The notes under the pieces were generated by a model. It made no database searches. It saw nothing but the letters and a program-made list of their open reading frames with translations, and was not told the DNA's origin. From positions 1 to 18,051 of the forward strand of contig JADNYJ010000621.1 in NCBI GenBank assembly GCA_015501075.1: a stretch of 18,051 nucleotides of DNA, written 5' to 3'. Every line of letters begins with the position of its first letter. Position 1 is the first letter of the stretch. The stretch comes from Gymnopilus junonius. Taxonomy: Eukaryota > Basidiomycota > Agaricomycetes > Agaricales > Galerinaceae. Shown here piece by piece: positions 1 through 9,291 of the stretch. Position numbers and translations under genes: made by a program.

Positions 1-961
1 TAAAAGCTTTTGCCTTACTGTAAGAATGACGGCGTCAGATGAGATTGGAGATGGGATGGGAGATGGGAGGTATAGAATTTGGAATGTTGTTCTCTTCTCG
101 TTTCTCGTCATCTACCCTTGGATCAGATAGGTATATGTAGAGAGTCAGGCTGGGAACCGAGTCCGGACTGGATTTGAACTAGTACTCAGAGTCTCAGAAA
201 GTTGTATTGCTGTTACATATGCATATGTAGCAAAAAGAACTCCAACAGAGACTTACACCCACTTCCCACCCAACTTGGAATGGCAGTACGCTGAACGTAA
301 AGTGCGACGCCCGACTGCCCAACCGACCGACTGATTGACCGAGTGACAGCGCGTTGGACTTGACAGCGAACAGTGAACAGGGTATGACGTTGATGAGCAA
401 GGGGGCTTTCCAGGCCAGGGTTATTTATGAACTCGGCTCGCGGAGTTTATAACACAATTTACTTTACTTTGATGTATTTTTTAGGACAGGGTGACATGTG
501 TTGAAGCTGCGGTGCCGGAGTGTTGAAGTCTCGGCCTTTGCTCGTCCTCTCACAATGTGCAAGGTGTATAAAGTTGTTGGGATGGGATGGGCACAATCCA
601 AACTTACTTACAGGCTGAGGTAGTTCCGCGCTCTGTCTGCGTGCGTTGTCATTTTATTTTAAAATTAATATCTATTTCCAGTGCACGGCGCGACACGGCA
701 GGGAAAGAGCGAGAGAACAATCACATGCGCATGTATCCCCATTGTCCCTATCTCCAAATTGAATTCACCACACCACGCAATCCCAAAAGCACATGTCAAG
801 GGGGAAGAATCAAGATGGAAATGTAATCGCGGCGTCTGTCTGCGTCTTGTTAAATCCCGTTCTTCGTCCTCTGCCTCTTCTTTCTTCTTTTACTTTTGCT
901 TCTGCCATTTACTTTTCGTTCGTTCCACGCCCACGCAGCCCACACATACGACTCGGTTGTG
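1..961. other. Non-coding stretch upstream of the OPI1-like gene
   Basis: No convincing exon is visible on either strand. Open frames here are short and show no recognisable domain. The stretch ends in a pyrimidine-rich leader just before the ATG at 962. It contains several CATGTG E-box cores (495-500 on +, 722-727 and 790-795 on -). It is presumably the 5' flank and promoter of the OPI1-like gene. Confidence 0.5.
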
Positions 962-3900
962 ATGGAGGACCCTATGTCCTCGTCCTCGTCGGCTTCCTCT
1001 GTGGCTTCTGGCAGTGCGAGTACTTCGAATCTGGGACTGAGAGGCCTGGATGATCAGGATGAGAGCGTGCGCATTGCGGTGAAAGCGCTAGGGGACATGA
1101 GGAACGGGCATTTGAGTATGTGCAGTCTACCCCTCTTTCTGCATTGACTGACAACCCCCCACAGACTCCCGTAGCGCAGCCTACCCATCCCACTCTAATG
1201 TCAGCACCGGTGCCATCTCAACAACAGGATCATCATCATCATCAGCCTCATCATCGACACCATCAACTTCCCACTCCCACTCCCACTCTCGCACCCAATC
1301 ACCCGCAGTGACCACACCCCCGCCACCCTCGCTGACCTCCCCGCCCCAATTCGTCTCCCGCATGTCTCACCTCCCCCTAGTAGAATCCGCCCTGCGCGTA
1401 TACGAACAGGGCAAAGCCTCCTCGCGTGTCGTAAAGGTCTGTCATGATCCATTGAATTGAATTGAATTCCTCTTCTACCCCAAGATATTCACTGACATGT
1501 GATTTTTTTTTTCTTTGGGTTGTTGTTGTTGTTGTAGTATGGAGCGGAGATGGTCGAGTCGAGTGTCAAGACGATATCGAGGCCTGTGATTGAACGGTTG
1601 CCTGTGAATGTGAATCAGCTGGATGAGTTTGCGTGTAGGCAGTTGGATAGGGTGAGTTTTTGTCTTTTTCTGTTGCTTTGCTTTTCTTTTTTTGTTTCCG
1701 CCCCAATTGGGCACGGCTTGGCACTGCTCGTCATGCCGCTTTCACGCCTGCCGTTCGTCGTTCATGTTGGGGTTCATCGTTGCTCATCCCTTCCTTCCTC
1801 TCTCTCTCTAGTTCGATCGATATAGACGGCCATCCACCAGCGATGCTCCTTCGTCTTCACCCTCACCTCCAAACCCAAACGACAGAGATCGGGGTCGGTT
1901 AAGGGTGACATCCAATGCTCAATCCAAGGGCCGAACACCCACAAACGGCAGCGCTGACGATGACGCTGACGCTGACGCTGTCGTTGATGACCATGACCAT
2001 GACTATGAACAACAACAACAAGGAGAAGAAGAGGATTACGACGGGGATGTGAATATGAAGCGCGAAGACGGCGGCGATGTCCCGCTTTATGCTTCCTCCT
2101 CTCCTTCCCATCCAGGTCCTTCAAGTCCTAGGGGAAGAGTCACGGAGAGGGAGGTTCCCTCTCGAGTTCAAGAAGGACGCGGAGGGACTTGTATTATGAA
2201 GCGGGGGGTAGGGGCGTGCCGAGGTGGCTTGAAGGTTAGTCCTTGCTCCGTCTCGTTCTTGGTGTTGGTGTTGGTCTTGCTCTCGTCCTCGTTCTCGGTC
2301 TCGGTCTCTTCCTTGGTGTTGATCTTTCAATTTCCTGTTCTATGTTTTATGCCTTATTTATTCCTTTTTTCTTTTTGTGACTACGAGAGACAATGAAGCT
2401 GACGCATATTTCCAAATCCTATATTTCCTTTTATTGGAATTATATTTATATTTATATTTATCCTTCGCTTTATCAAAGCCACCAGCCCATTCGTCCCTCC
2501 ACCACCACCACCACCTCCGTCCCTAGGCTTGGATTCGCGTTCGTCGACGCCGACGCAGAATGGTGATCAACATGGTCAATCCCAAGTCTACGCTCCGCAA
2601 CAACACACCCAACCCCCACACCAACACCAACACAAGCACAAGCACAAACGCAAGCACAAGCACAAGACCACCAACACCAACACGAAATAGCCACCCGCAG
2701 CCGATGGCAAGCCGTCCTCCTCGAAGCGGGCGGTCTGAGCGCCGCGCTGAGCGAGGAGAGTATGAGGCGCTTGAAGTATTGTTTGCAGTGGTTGCAGGTG
2801 AGTTTTTTTTTTTTTTTGAAGGGGTTGTTTTTAAGGGGGTTGAGAAAGGGAGGGGGGTGTTTATTTTGCTTTTGTCCTTCTCTCTCCGTATGCTGTTGCT
2901 ATTTCATTTTTTTTAATTCTCTGCTCCTGCTTTTGCGTTTATCTCTGTTCCTGTGTTTGTTCCCTTTGTCCCTTTGTTGCATTTTTTTTCTTTCTGGTTT
3001 TTGGTTTTTCGGTTTTTGGTTTTGGTTTCGGTTTTGGTTTTTTTCCCCTACTTTTGCTCACTATTCACCTGCAATTTTGTTTATTTTGTTCATTTTATTT
3101 ATTCTTTATTCGTCGCTGCGATCGCGTTGGAGAGTGGAACGATAGATGGGCCGCTGGTGGGTGGGACGATGGGTTTACTTTTTTACTTTGGTTTTGGTTT
3201 TTGATTTTTTGGTTTTTTTGGGTCGTGTTTTATCTTTTTTGATGTTCCTTTCCTTTCCTTTCTTTGCCTTGCCCTTGCCCTTGCTTTTCCTTTTTTTTGC
3301 TTTTCTTTTTTTGGCCTTCGCTCTTCCGCTTCTTACGCTTTCCAATTTGAGCTCTTGCCCTTTGCGAAGGGGGAAAGGACCCGCTCGGGTGTTCTCGTTG
3401 ATCAATACTTTCTCTCTCTCTCTTTCATGCTTCTTTCAGCTGCTATAGTGATGGACGGATTGATGAGGACTGGTTTTTCTTTGGTTTGAATTTTGATTCC
3501 TGTCGTGCTTTTTTTTTTTGCTGTCGTCTTATCAATTTTTGGTGTTTCCTTCTTTTTTCTTTCACCTACTGGCGATCATCATCATTCTCTTTGCCTTTGC
3601 CTTTGCTTTCTCTTTCTCTGTCTCTCTCTACCACTTATTTCACGTGTACCTAAAAGACAACAGTCCTCTTTCTTTCCTGGCCTTTACATTCACTTTTTCT
3701 CTCCCCTTAACTCGTTGACCCACCCTCTCTTTGCTTTCTCTCCCCCCCCTTTCCTTCATGTTCTTGTGCACCTAAAAGCTAAAAGACAACCATTCTAACT
3801 TTTTTACTTTTTTTTTTCTTGTAGTATGCAACAGCGCACATTGACGCTCAGATCCTCATCTTGCGCGATTTTACAGCTTCGTTGCAGCCTATCCCACCAC

Positions 3901-5898
3901 CCCCTTCTTCTTCTTCTTCTTCCTATGGAACCACCCAGACACACCACGCCCACCCACACCACGCCCACCCACACCGCCGCCCCCCACTCTCCGAAGACCA
4001 CCTCAGAAACTGCACGGCATGCGGAGGGACATCGTGCACACACATCCGACAAGTCGTCGACGTGGTGTCCAAATACGCGGGCGGTGCGCTGCCGGAGCCG
4101 GCGAGAGAAGGGTGAGGGGGTTTATTTTGAAGTTGCCGCAGCGGTGGGGGTGGCTGCCGGCGGTAGTGGCGAGAGTTCGTCGGGTGTGGTTGGTGTCAGT
4201 GCCAGTGCCAGTGCCAGTGCTAGTGCTAGTGTCGTGCCAGTGCGAGTTCGAGTGCTGTGGAGAGGGAGAGGGAGACGGTGGCTGCTGCTGCTAGTGGTGG
4301 TGGGGGCGGTGGGATTAGAAGACAGGGAGGGCAGAGGAGGGCGGCGGAGAGGAGGGAAAGGGGTGTTGATGGTGTGAGGTCGGGGCAGAGTTCGAGGGCG
4401 ACGTCGCCTTGTGGTAGTCCCAGGGTCGCTCGTGCTTCTGCTTCTGCTTCTGCCTCTGCCTCTGCCTCTCTTTCAGCTTCTGCGTCTGGTTCTGGGAGGA
4501 CAGATGGTGTTGGCGCTGGTGGTGGGCATGCTACGGCTTCTTCTTCTTCCCTCAATCAATGACGACGACGACAACAACAGCTGAAGACGGTCAGATCCAG
4601 ATGACGCACAGCGCGGCGCTGTTGGCGTCCAGCGGATTTTGGTGCTGGCTACGGAGAGTTTGGATATGATGAGGAATGTGACGGGAGTCGTGAAGGACAG
4701 TTTGGATCGGGCTGAGGGGTGGGTTGTTTGATTCCTTTTCTAATTCTAATTCATTTTTTTTCTTTCTATTTTTTGTTCTTTTTTCTCTTTTTCTTTCTCT
4801 GCGTGGTTATCCTCCGTTTGCCTCGCCATTATTTCTTGTGCCTTTTTATTGTTATTATTATATTTTCCCTCTCTTGTCCCTCACGTCGAACTTGATACTT
4901 GATGCTCATCCCACCCTTTTTTTTTTTTTGTTTTAACAGATGGGTCAATCGGCTCAGAACGGTGGGCATCCAGCGCGGTGCACATGAGGGCGAAGGAGGT
5001 GAAGAGTTCGCTATGGAGGACGGTCCTCCTCCTTTTTCGTTTGGCGGTGATCCGGAATTTGGACGGGGGGAGAGGCAGCATCAGCAGCAGCTGTATCTGC
5101 GTCAGGACCAGTATCAGGACCAGGACCAGGAGCAACACCGCCGTAGGAGGTCTGATAGCGTGCATAGCGTTATGAGCGTGGACACGTCCGTGTCTACTTC
5201 TGCCTCTGCCCCTGCGGCTGGGTCTCAGTACCAACACCAGCACCAGCACCAGTATCAGCAGCACCAGTACCAGCGCCCCGATCACGAGCACGAGCACGAG
5301 CACGAGACAGGCGGCTCGTTCTCTGTGTTTGCCTCCACCAGCGGCTCGGCCAACGCGTCGAGCACACGCTTTCGTCTACTACTTCCGCGCTTTGGGGGAG
5401 CACCAGCACTGGTAGCGGTAGCGGCAGCGGCAGTATGAATGGGGTTGGGAATGGGGGGTATATGACGGCGACGAGCAGTAGTGTGCCTTCTACTCCGGGG
5501 ATGGGGGGTGATGCGAGGATGGGGATGGGGCGGTATCACGGGCGCGGAGGTAGTGGGAGCAGTGGAAGTGGAAGTGGAAGTGGAGGAGGAGGAGGGGGCA
5601 GCTGTTTGGATTTGGAGCAGGCCCTGTGCATGACTTGAGTATCGATCGTGATGATGTTGCATCTGGGAAAGATCGGCGTCGGGGTCGGGGCAGGGTATGC
5701 GTGAAGAGGAGGAGGAGGAAGATGTGTTTGAGCATGGTCCTGGTGATGAGGAGGGGATGTGGAGGAAAAGGAGGGATAGCGATGTGAGAAGTACAGGCAG
5801 GGTGGTCGTTGTCAATGGGGAGGAGGAGGAGGAGGAGGAAGAAGAGGAGGGTGAAGATGGGTTGAGAGGGGTGGGGAAGATGGGATGTGGATGGGTGA
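962..5898 (+). CDS. OPI1: OPI1-type transcriptional regulator, multi-exon, frame-broken
   Basis: This is recognised as the fungal Opi1 family, repressors of phospholipid/inositol biosynthesis genes; the yeast protein shuttles between ER membrane and nucleus. Exons read 962-1115, 1165-1436, 1538-1651, 1812 to about 2190-2223, 2479-2797, 3825-4718 and 4940-5898. The first three join in frame. Conserved blocks are: LPLVESALRVYEQGKASSRV (from residue about 114), then RPVIERLPVNVNQLDEFACR, then RWQAVLLEAGGLSAALSEES (exon 5), YATAHIDAQILILRDF and IRQVVDVVSKYAGG (exon 6), RGFILKLPQRW, ILVLATESLDMM, and WVNRLRTVGIQR (exon 7). Between them lie very long Ser, Gln/His, Gly and Glu/Asp tracts. From exon 5 on the blocks sit in different frames, with breaks near 2640, 4008, 4042, 4108, 4148, 4235, 4627, 5362, 5615, 5670 and 5883. 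Either the assembly has indels or this copy is decaying. The family call is firm; the end of exon 4 and the stop are not. Confidence 0.82.
1116..1164 (+). other. Intron 1 of the OPI1-like gene
   Basis: A 49-base intron runs from donor GTATGT to acceptor CACAG. Splicing joins exon 1 to exon 2 through a shared Asn codon and leads into a Ser/His-rich stretch. It is the only intron in this gene of the size typical for the window. Confidence 0.75.
2600..2680 (+). repeat. CAC/CAA and CACAAG tandem repeats in OPI1 exon 5
   Basis: Imperfect tandem CACCAA units change into CACAAG units. Translated, this is a Gln/His or Gln/Ala tract. The coding frame before the repeat (Pro-rich, reading SPFVPPPPP near 2484) differs from the frame after it (leading to RWQAVLLEAGG), so a one-base slip lies in or next to this repeat. 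Confidence 0.7.
2798..3824 (+). other. 1-kb T-rich intron of the OPI1-like gene
   Basis: The donor GTGAGT follows the codons for the block ending CLQWLQ. The acceptor CTTGTAG precedes YATAHIDAQ, so the join restores a continuous conserved Opi1 segment. The 1027 bases between are strongly T/G- and T/C-biased on the + strand, with runs such as repeated GGTTTTT near 2998-3045 and CCTTT/TTTTGCC runs near 3245-3320. Open frames through it give only Phe/Leu-rich (+) or Lys-rich (-) strings without domains. Other introns here are mostly 50-70 bases, so this one is exceptional. Confidence 0.75.
4198..4490 (+). repeat. AGTGCC and GCTTCT hexamer repeats coding Ser-Ala tracts
   Basis: Two hexameric arrays are visible: AGTGCC/AGTGCT around 4198-4230, and GCTTCT/GCCTCT around 4434-4488. 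Both encode Ser-Ala repeats of the OPI1-like protein, separated by a Gly/Arg-rich stretch. The frame changes between the first array and the following VERERET segment. Confidence 0.75.
5065..5310 (+). repeat. CAG/CAC and GAGCAC repeats in OPI1 exon 7
   Basis: There are imperfect runs of CAG, CAC and CAGGAC codons, followed by GAGCAC units near 5285-5305. They code Gln/His/Asp and His-Glu repeats in a low-complexity linker after the conserved WVNRLRTVGIQR block. Confidence 0.7.
5555..5600 (+). repeat. AGTGGA and GGA repeats coding a Ser-Gly tract
   Basis: Tandem AGTGGA/AGTGGG units pass into GGA units. In the local frame they encode a Ser-Gly and poly-Gly linker near the C-terminus of the OPI1-like protein. 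Confidence 0.65.
5817..5853 (+). repeat. GAG trinucleotide run coding a Glu tract
   Basis: An almost pure GAG/GAA run encodes about ten Glu residues in the acidic C-terminal tail of the OPI1-like protein. Confidence 0.7.
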
Positions 5899-6759
5899 AA
5901 GGGATTTATGTGACTGCGTCTTTTTTTTTTCATTTCATTCTCTGTTTTAACACCATGGTATGATACACGATATTGGCAAGCTTGGGCTTTGCAGCGTCTT
6001 GCTTTTGTTTAGCTGTTTTTTTCTCTTCTTTTTTCCTTTCTTTCTTTTTTGTTTCTCATTTTCTGTTGAGCCTTGTTTGGTAGCTAGCTGGTCACGTCTC
6101 CTGCTCCATCGCGTATTGTTTCGTTTACTCTTAAAAACAGGTTCTTGCGTGCTTTTTTTTTCGTGTGTATGCTTGGGTTTAGTTCATGAAGTAACCTGTT
6201 ACTGGGTGTTATTCAATGGTGGTCCTCCGTCGGAAGAGTTTCAAGAGCTTTTGCATCTTTGATTTAATCACACGCGGTACGTCACACATTCCTCACTCTC
6301 TGCGCCGTGCATGCGACTCACCAGAACGCGTATGCTCAGCGCACATTCATGGACTCTGGTCCCCGTTCTGGAAGGTCATCCTTGTCTTCAACGGACTCTT
6401 TGTCCAAAGAGGAAATGTCATTCTTGTATGGTGAAACCCATGTGGCTCAAGGGTTGTCTAGGTCATCGATATCTGTTGCCGGACTTTTATCACCCACCCT
6501 TACCCTTACCCATTTTTTTTCTTGTAGTCTTGTAGTCTCTTTTTTTATGGACCTTTATGTCTAGCTTTATTCTGTAGCTTACTCATTTGTTGTACCTTGT
6601 TCTCCTGAAATAATCCCACTTCTTCTAGCAGGTATAGCTGCTGACATCAGGGCGGGGCCGTGTGCCACTGTACCACCTCGTCAACCCAACGGAATAGCCT
6701 CCAAGCTGGGATGGGATTAGACTGTAGATGTATGACGGATATCACGTGTTTAGATTCAG
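5899..6759. other. T-rich intergenic stretch with one coding-like patch
   Basis: 5930-6200 is T-rich and without a recognisable reading frame. A patch around 6320-6480 on the + strand looks coding-like: it is Ser-rich and includes the string SGRSSLSSTDSLSKEEMSFL. A possible GTACGT..CACCAG intron lies just upstream (about 6278-6322). I do not recognise the product and do not call a gene. The remainder, to about 6759, holds the 5' flank of the HNH gene. Confidence 0.4.
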
Positions 6760-6768
6760 TCTCTCATC

Positions 6769-8086
6769 GTGGCCGCGACTGCTCGCCCTGAAATCCAAGT
6801 CTATGCCGAGTTCCCTCTCGTCGTGGAGGTTGACGGCGAGCTCAACCTTAATGCAGGCAATTGGCATTGGGTCCAGTGCCTCGCCCTCCCACTCGAGCGC
6901 CTCCAAATGCTCCGGTTCTCGTCCAAGCCGTACAAGTGGATCCACTACGCAATCGGAATCATCTTTGGAGCAGTGGGCGACCTTTCGTTCAGCACCGACT
7001 CGCTTGATAACGTGGACTACAACGCTGGCCTCCCAACCGATTCTGCCGTTTTATATTATCACACCAGCGATGAAGAGAAGCAAAGAATGTTCCCGGTCGA
7101 CCCTAACATGACGCGCACAAATGTCACTTCCAGTGATGCCACCACTCGGAGGGCTCAATTTCGCTCCGACATTGCAGAGCGGGATGGTAACGAATGCGTT
7201 TTGTCGCGGTTTCGGGGGGTGTACTGCGACGCCGTGCACCTCCTGGCCCACAGCAAAGGCGATACGGTATGTCACTCTTCCTCTCATTCTATCATCACTC
7301 ACCATCGCAATGGCGGCAGTACATTTCGACATACACTCAGCGTCGTAGTAGAGACCCAGCCGGTAGTGACCTTGTACAGGACATCAACAGTGTCCGCAAC
7401 GGCCTCTTTTTGAACAAGGTAGCTCACGTTGCGGTGGGTGAAGACGTTGCATTCTTACAGGTACATGTCGCTTGTACATATGCTAACCTAATCGATGTCT
7501 GACACGCGTTCATAAGTAGACGCCGAACTTTGCTATGGACACGTCCGACGTCGACCCCACCGCACCACCAGAAGAGAAAAGGTGTACGGCACAACTCTTC
7601 GAGCCCAGCGACCCTTTGTCTTTGTTTTTTGGTGGTGCGCCCCCTTCGGGTATTCCAATCCGGCTCTCTGATACTCCAGACTGGCCCCCTGCGAGTCTCT
7701 TTGACGCCGTCTACGCTACCGCAGTCCTTCGCCATTTTGGGGCGCAGGAACTGAAAATTAAGGTCACCACGACTTGGAACGACACTTTTTACCCCGACGG
7801 GGTCATGAATCAGGCACATGCGGAGAAAAAGGCAAGGAATGATTCAGAAACCGCCAACTTGGATAAGGCACAGCAACAATCGCTGGCGCGTCAAGCACGC
7901 CTTAAAGCTCGCGCTGGCCGCGCTGTCCCCGACACTCTCGACATGCTCATGGTTCTTCCATATATCTTGGTGCCACCGAACGAGTTACAGGCTACGTTGA
8001 GAAAAGCTGAGGAAAAGGCGTTGGCGGCGGAGCAGAGGCGTGTGCAGGAGAAAGTGAACAGTTGGAGCAGGCATGTCATCCCTTAG
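6769..8086 (+). CDS. HNH nuclease-domain protein
   Basis: Three exons: about 6769-7266, 7320-7460 and 7520-8086. The introns are 53 and 59 bases (GTATGT..GGCAG and GTACAT..AGTAG), and all joins keep the frame, giving about 400 residues. The HNH-like core lies at roughly residues 130-205. It comprises RSDIAERDGNECVLS (Cys near residue 143), CDAVHLLAHSKGD (His near 157, spanning the metal-site region) and, after the first intron, INSVRNGLFLNKVAH and TPNFAM. An N-terminal segment (EFPLVVEVDGELNLNAGNW) and an Ala/Lys/Arg-rich C-terminal region flank it. Proteins of this layout are a large, functionally uncharacterised family in basidiomycetes; nuclease activity is inferred from the fold only. No ATG fits: the frame opens with GTG at 6769 in a MAATARPEIQ-like context, so either the start codon is altered or an upstream exon was missed. 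Confidence 0.85.
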
Positions 8087-8350
8087 CTGGCGCCCGCCCA
8101 ATATTACTAGTGTACGAGTTCTGTATTTTATTTTCCGACTATGAATATTTGCCCTACCACTCGAGACTTTCAATTGTTTCCTGCTTTTGCCCGGATGTTT
8201 ATGCATATACAGTTGTAGAATTTTGATCTTCACTTATGGGGAACCATGGAGCGGGTCAATTCATTGATCTCCGTAGCTGACCTCACAGATTCGCGGCGCG
8301 CTACGCGTATAAATCTACGATCACGTGCTGGTAATTCTCTCCTAAACGCG

Positions 8351-8367
8351 TCAAATTTGAAATTTGA
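8351..8367. repeat. AT-rich perfect inverted repeat
   Basis: Arms TCAAATTT and AAATTTGA flank a single central G. The site lies in the intergenic region with no gene assignment. It could be a protein-binding palindrome or chance in AT-rich DNA. Confidence 0.4.
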
Positions 8368-9179
8368 AAATTCATGTCAGTAAAATATTTTGGCCTCGTC
8401 AACTCCTCGTCTATCAATCGCATCAGGTCGAGATGGGAACGCGGGCATTTCGAGGCTGCGAGAGGTAGAAATTACACTGCGCAACCTATGTACGGTGAGC
8501 TAACGATTAATCCAATGGCCAACAAAAGCTCAATGGACTAGAGCTTGGCATATGTCGCCGGTACATGACTGGACCAAACTCGACTTGAAAAGTCGAAAAT
8601 AACAAGGTCGGGGTGAGTCGGAAACCGAGTCCTCGTGGCCTGTCCATGTCATCAACCGTCCTTACCGCAAAACAATAGGCCGACTTGGTTCGTCATTGTC
8701 CAACACGTTCCTCAAGGTTTCTCCACTGTCCCATCTATCGGGAGGTGATTCGAAATGGCTCATGCGCTCAGCCTCCTTCCCCAGAGTTTATTACAAAAGC
8801 AAGCGAGTTATGTCAAGACAGACCCTCATACAATGGCTAGGATCAAAAAGGAAGGTATAGGTTTGACGGCCGAGCACACAACGATACAAGAAATCCAATA
8901 AAGTGCGTCACATTATCAACTCCGATACCCCGAATTGAGTCTCTTCCTGAACCTGTGCTAGAAATAAGCGACCTCGCACCCACCGGCATAACGCTGGATC
9001 AAGATAACGGCACAAGGGCGTAGCGCCCACAGCTCGTCCCCCACTCCGTTCCCATGATCATGTCTGTAATGCTGTGCATCGGTTTTTTAAGCGCGATCTA
9101 ATTAAGATTTCTTTCCACAGCAGACACGAACGTTACCCCGTCTTTCTCCCGTCCCTGTTGTCCTGAATCATAACCTCAG

Positions 9180-9185
9180 TATAAG
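9180..9185 (+). promoter_or_regulatory. TATA-like element upstream of calpain copy 1
   Basis: TATAAG lies about 107 bases before the ATG at 9292 and is followed by a C/T-rich leader. Position and composition fit a core promoter; there is no direct proof of transcription start. Confidence 0.35.
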
Positions 9186-9291
9186 AGGCTCGAACGTCAA
9201 AGGAGCCAGAGATTATATCATCTTAGTCTGATCTCCTGCTCACCTCACTTCACTCCAACCTCACAACAGTACTGCGCTACACTTACTAATA

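Larger units (their letters stand above)
8087..9291. other. Intergenic region between HNH gene and first calpain gene
   Basis: No exon or RNA gene is recognisable. There are a few short inverted repeats (8351-8367, 8581-8595, 9016-9028). The last 120 bases, with a TATA-like element and a pyrimidine-rich leader, look like the calpain promoter and 5' UTR. Confidence 0.5.

Noticed and set aside
1774..2124. Minus-strand Arg/His-rich open frame
   Set aside because: Antisense shadow of the Asp/Ala/Gln-rich exon 4 and of intron 3.
3175..3405. Minus-strand Lys-rich open frame
   Set aside because: It is the antisense of the T-rich intron, with only Lys/Arg repeats and no conserved motif.
4113..4160. 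Reading the OPI1 frame break at 4107-4112 as an intron
   Set aside because: Conserved sequence continues with no gap (PEPARE directly followed by VRGFILKLPQRW one frame over), leaving no room for an intron.
5282..5815. Long minus-strand open frame rich in Pro, Ser, Thr and His
   Set aside because: It is the antisense of Gly, Gln/His and Glu repeat codons in OPI1 exon 7 and has no domain; repeats of three or six bases keep several frames open.
6491..6512. CCCTTA units resembling fungal telomere repeat TTAGGG
   Set aside because: Only about two units are present, inside a pyrimidine-rich stretch; too short to be an interstitial telomere.
8308..8313. TATAAA as a promoter element
   Set aside because: It lies almost 1 kb from the next start codon on the + strand and has no gene placed suitably downstream.
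8581..8595. Hairpin CGACTT-gaa-AAGTCG as a terminator or small RNA
   Set aside because: A six-base stem in eukaryotic intergenic DNA with no flanking signals; likely chance.
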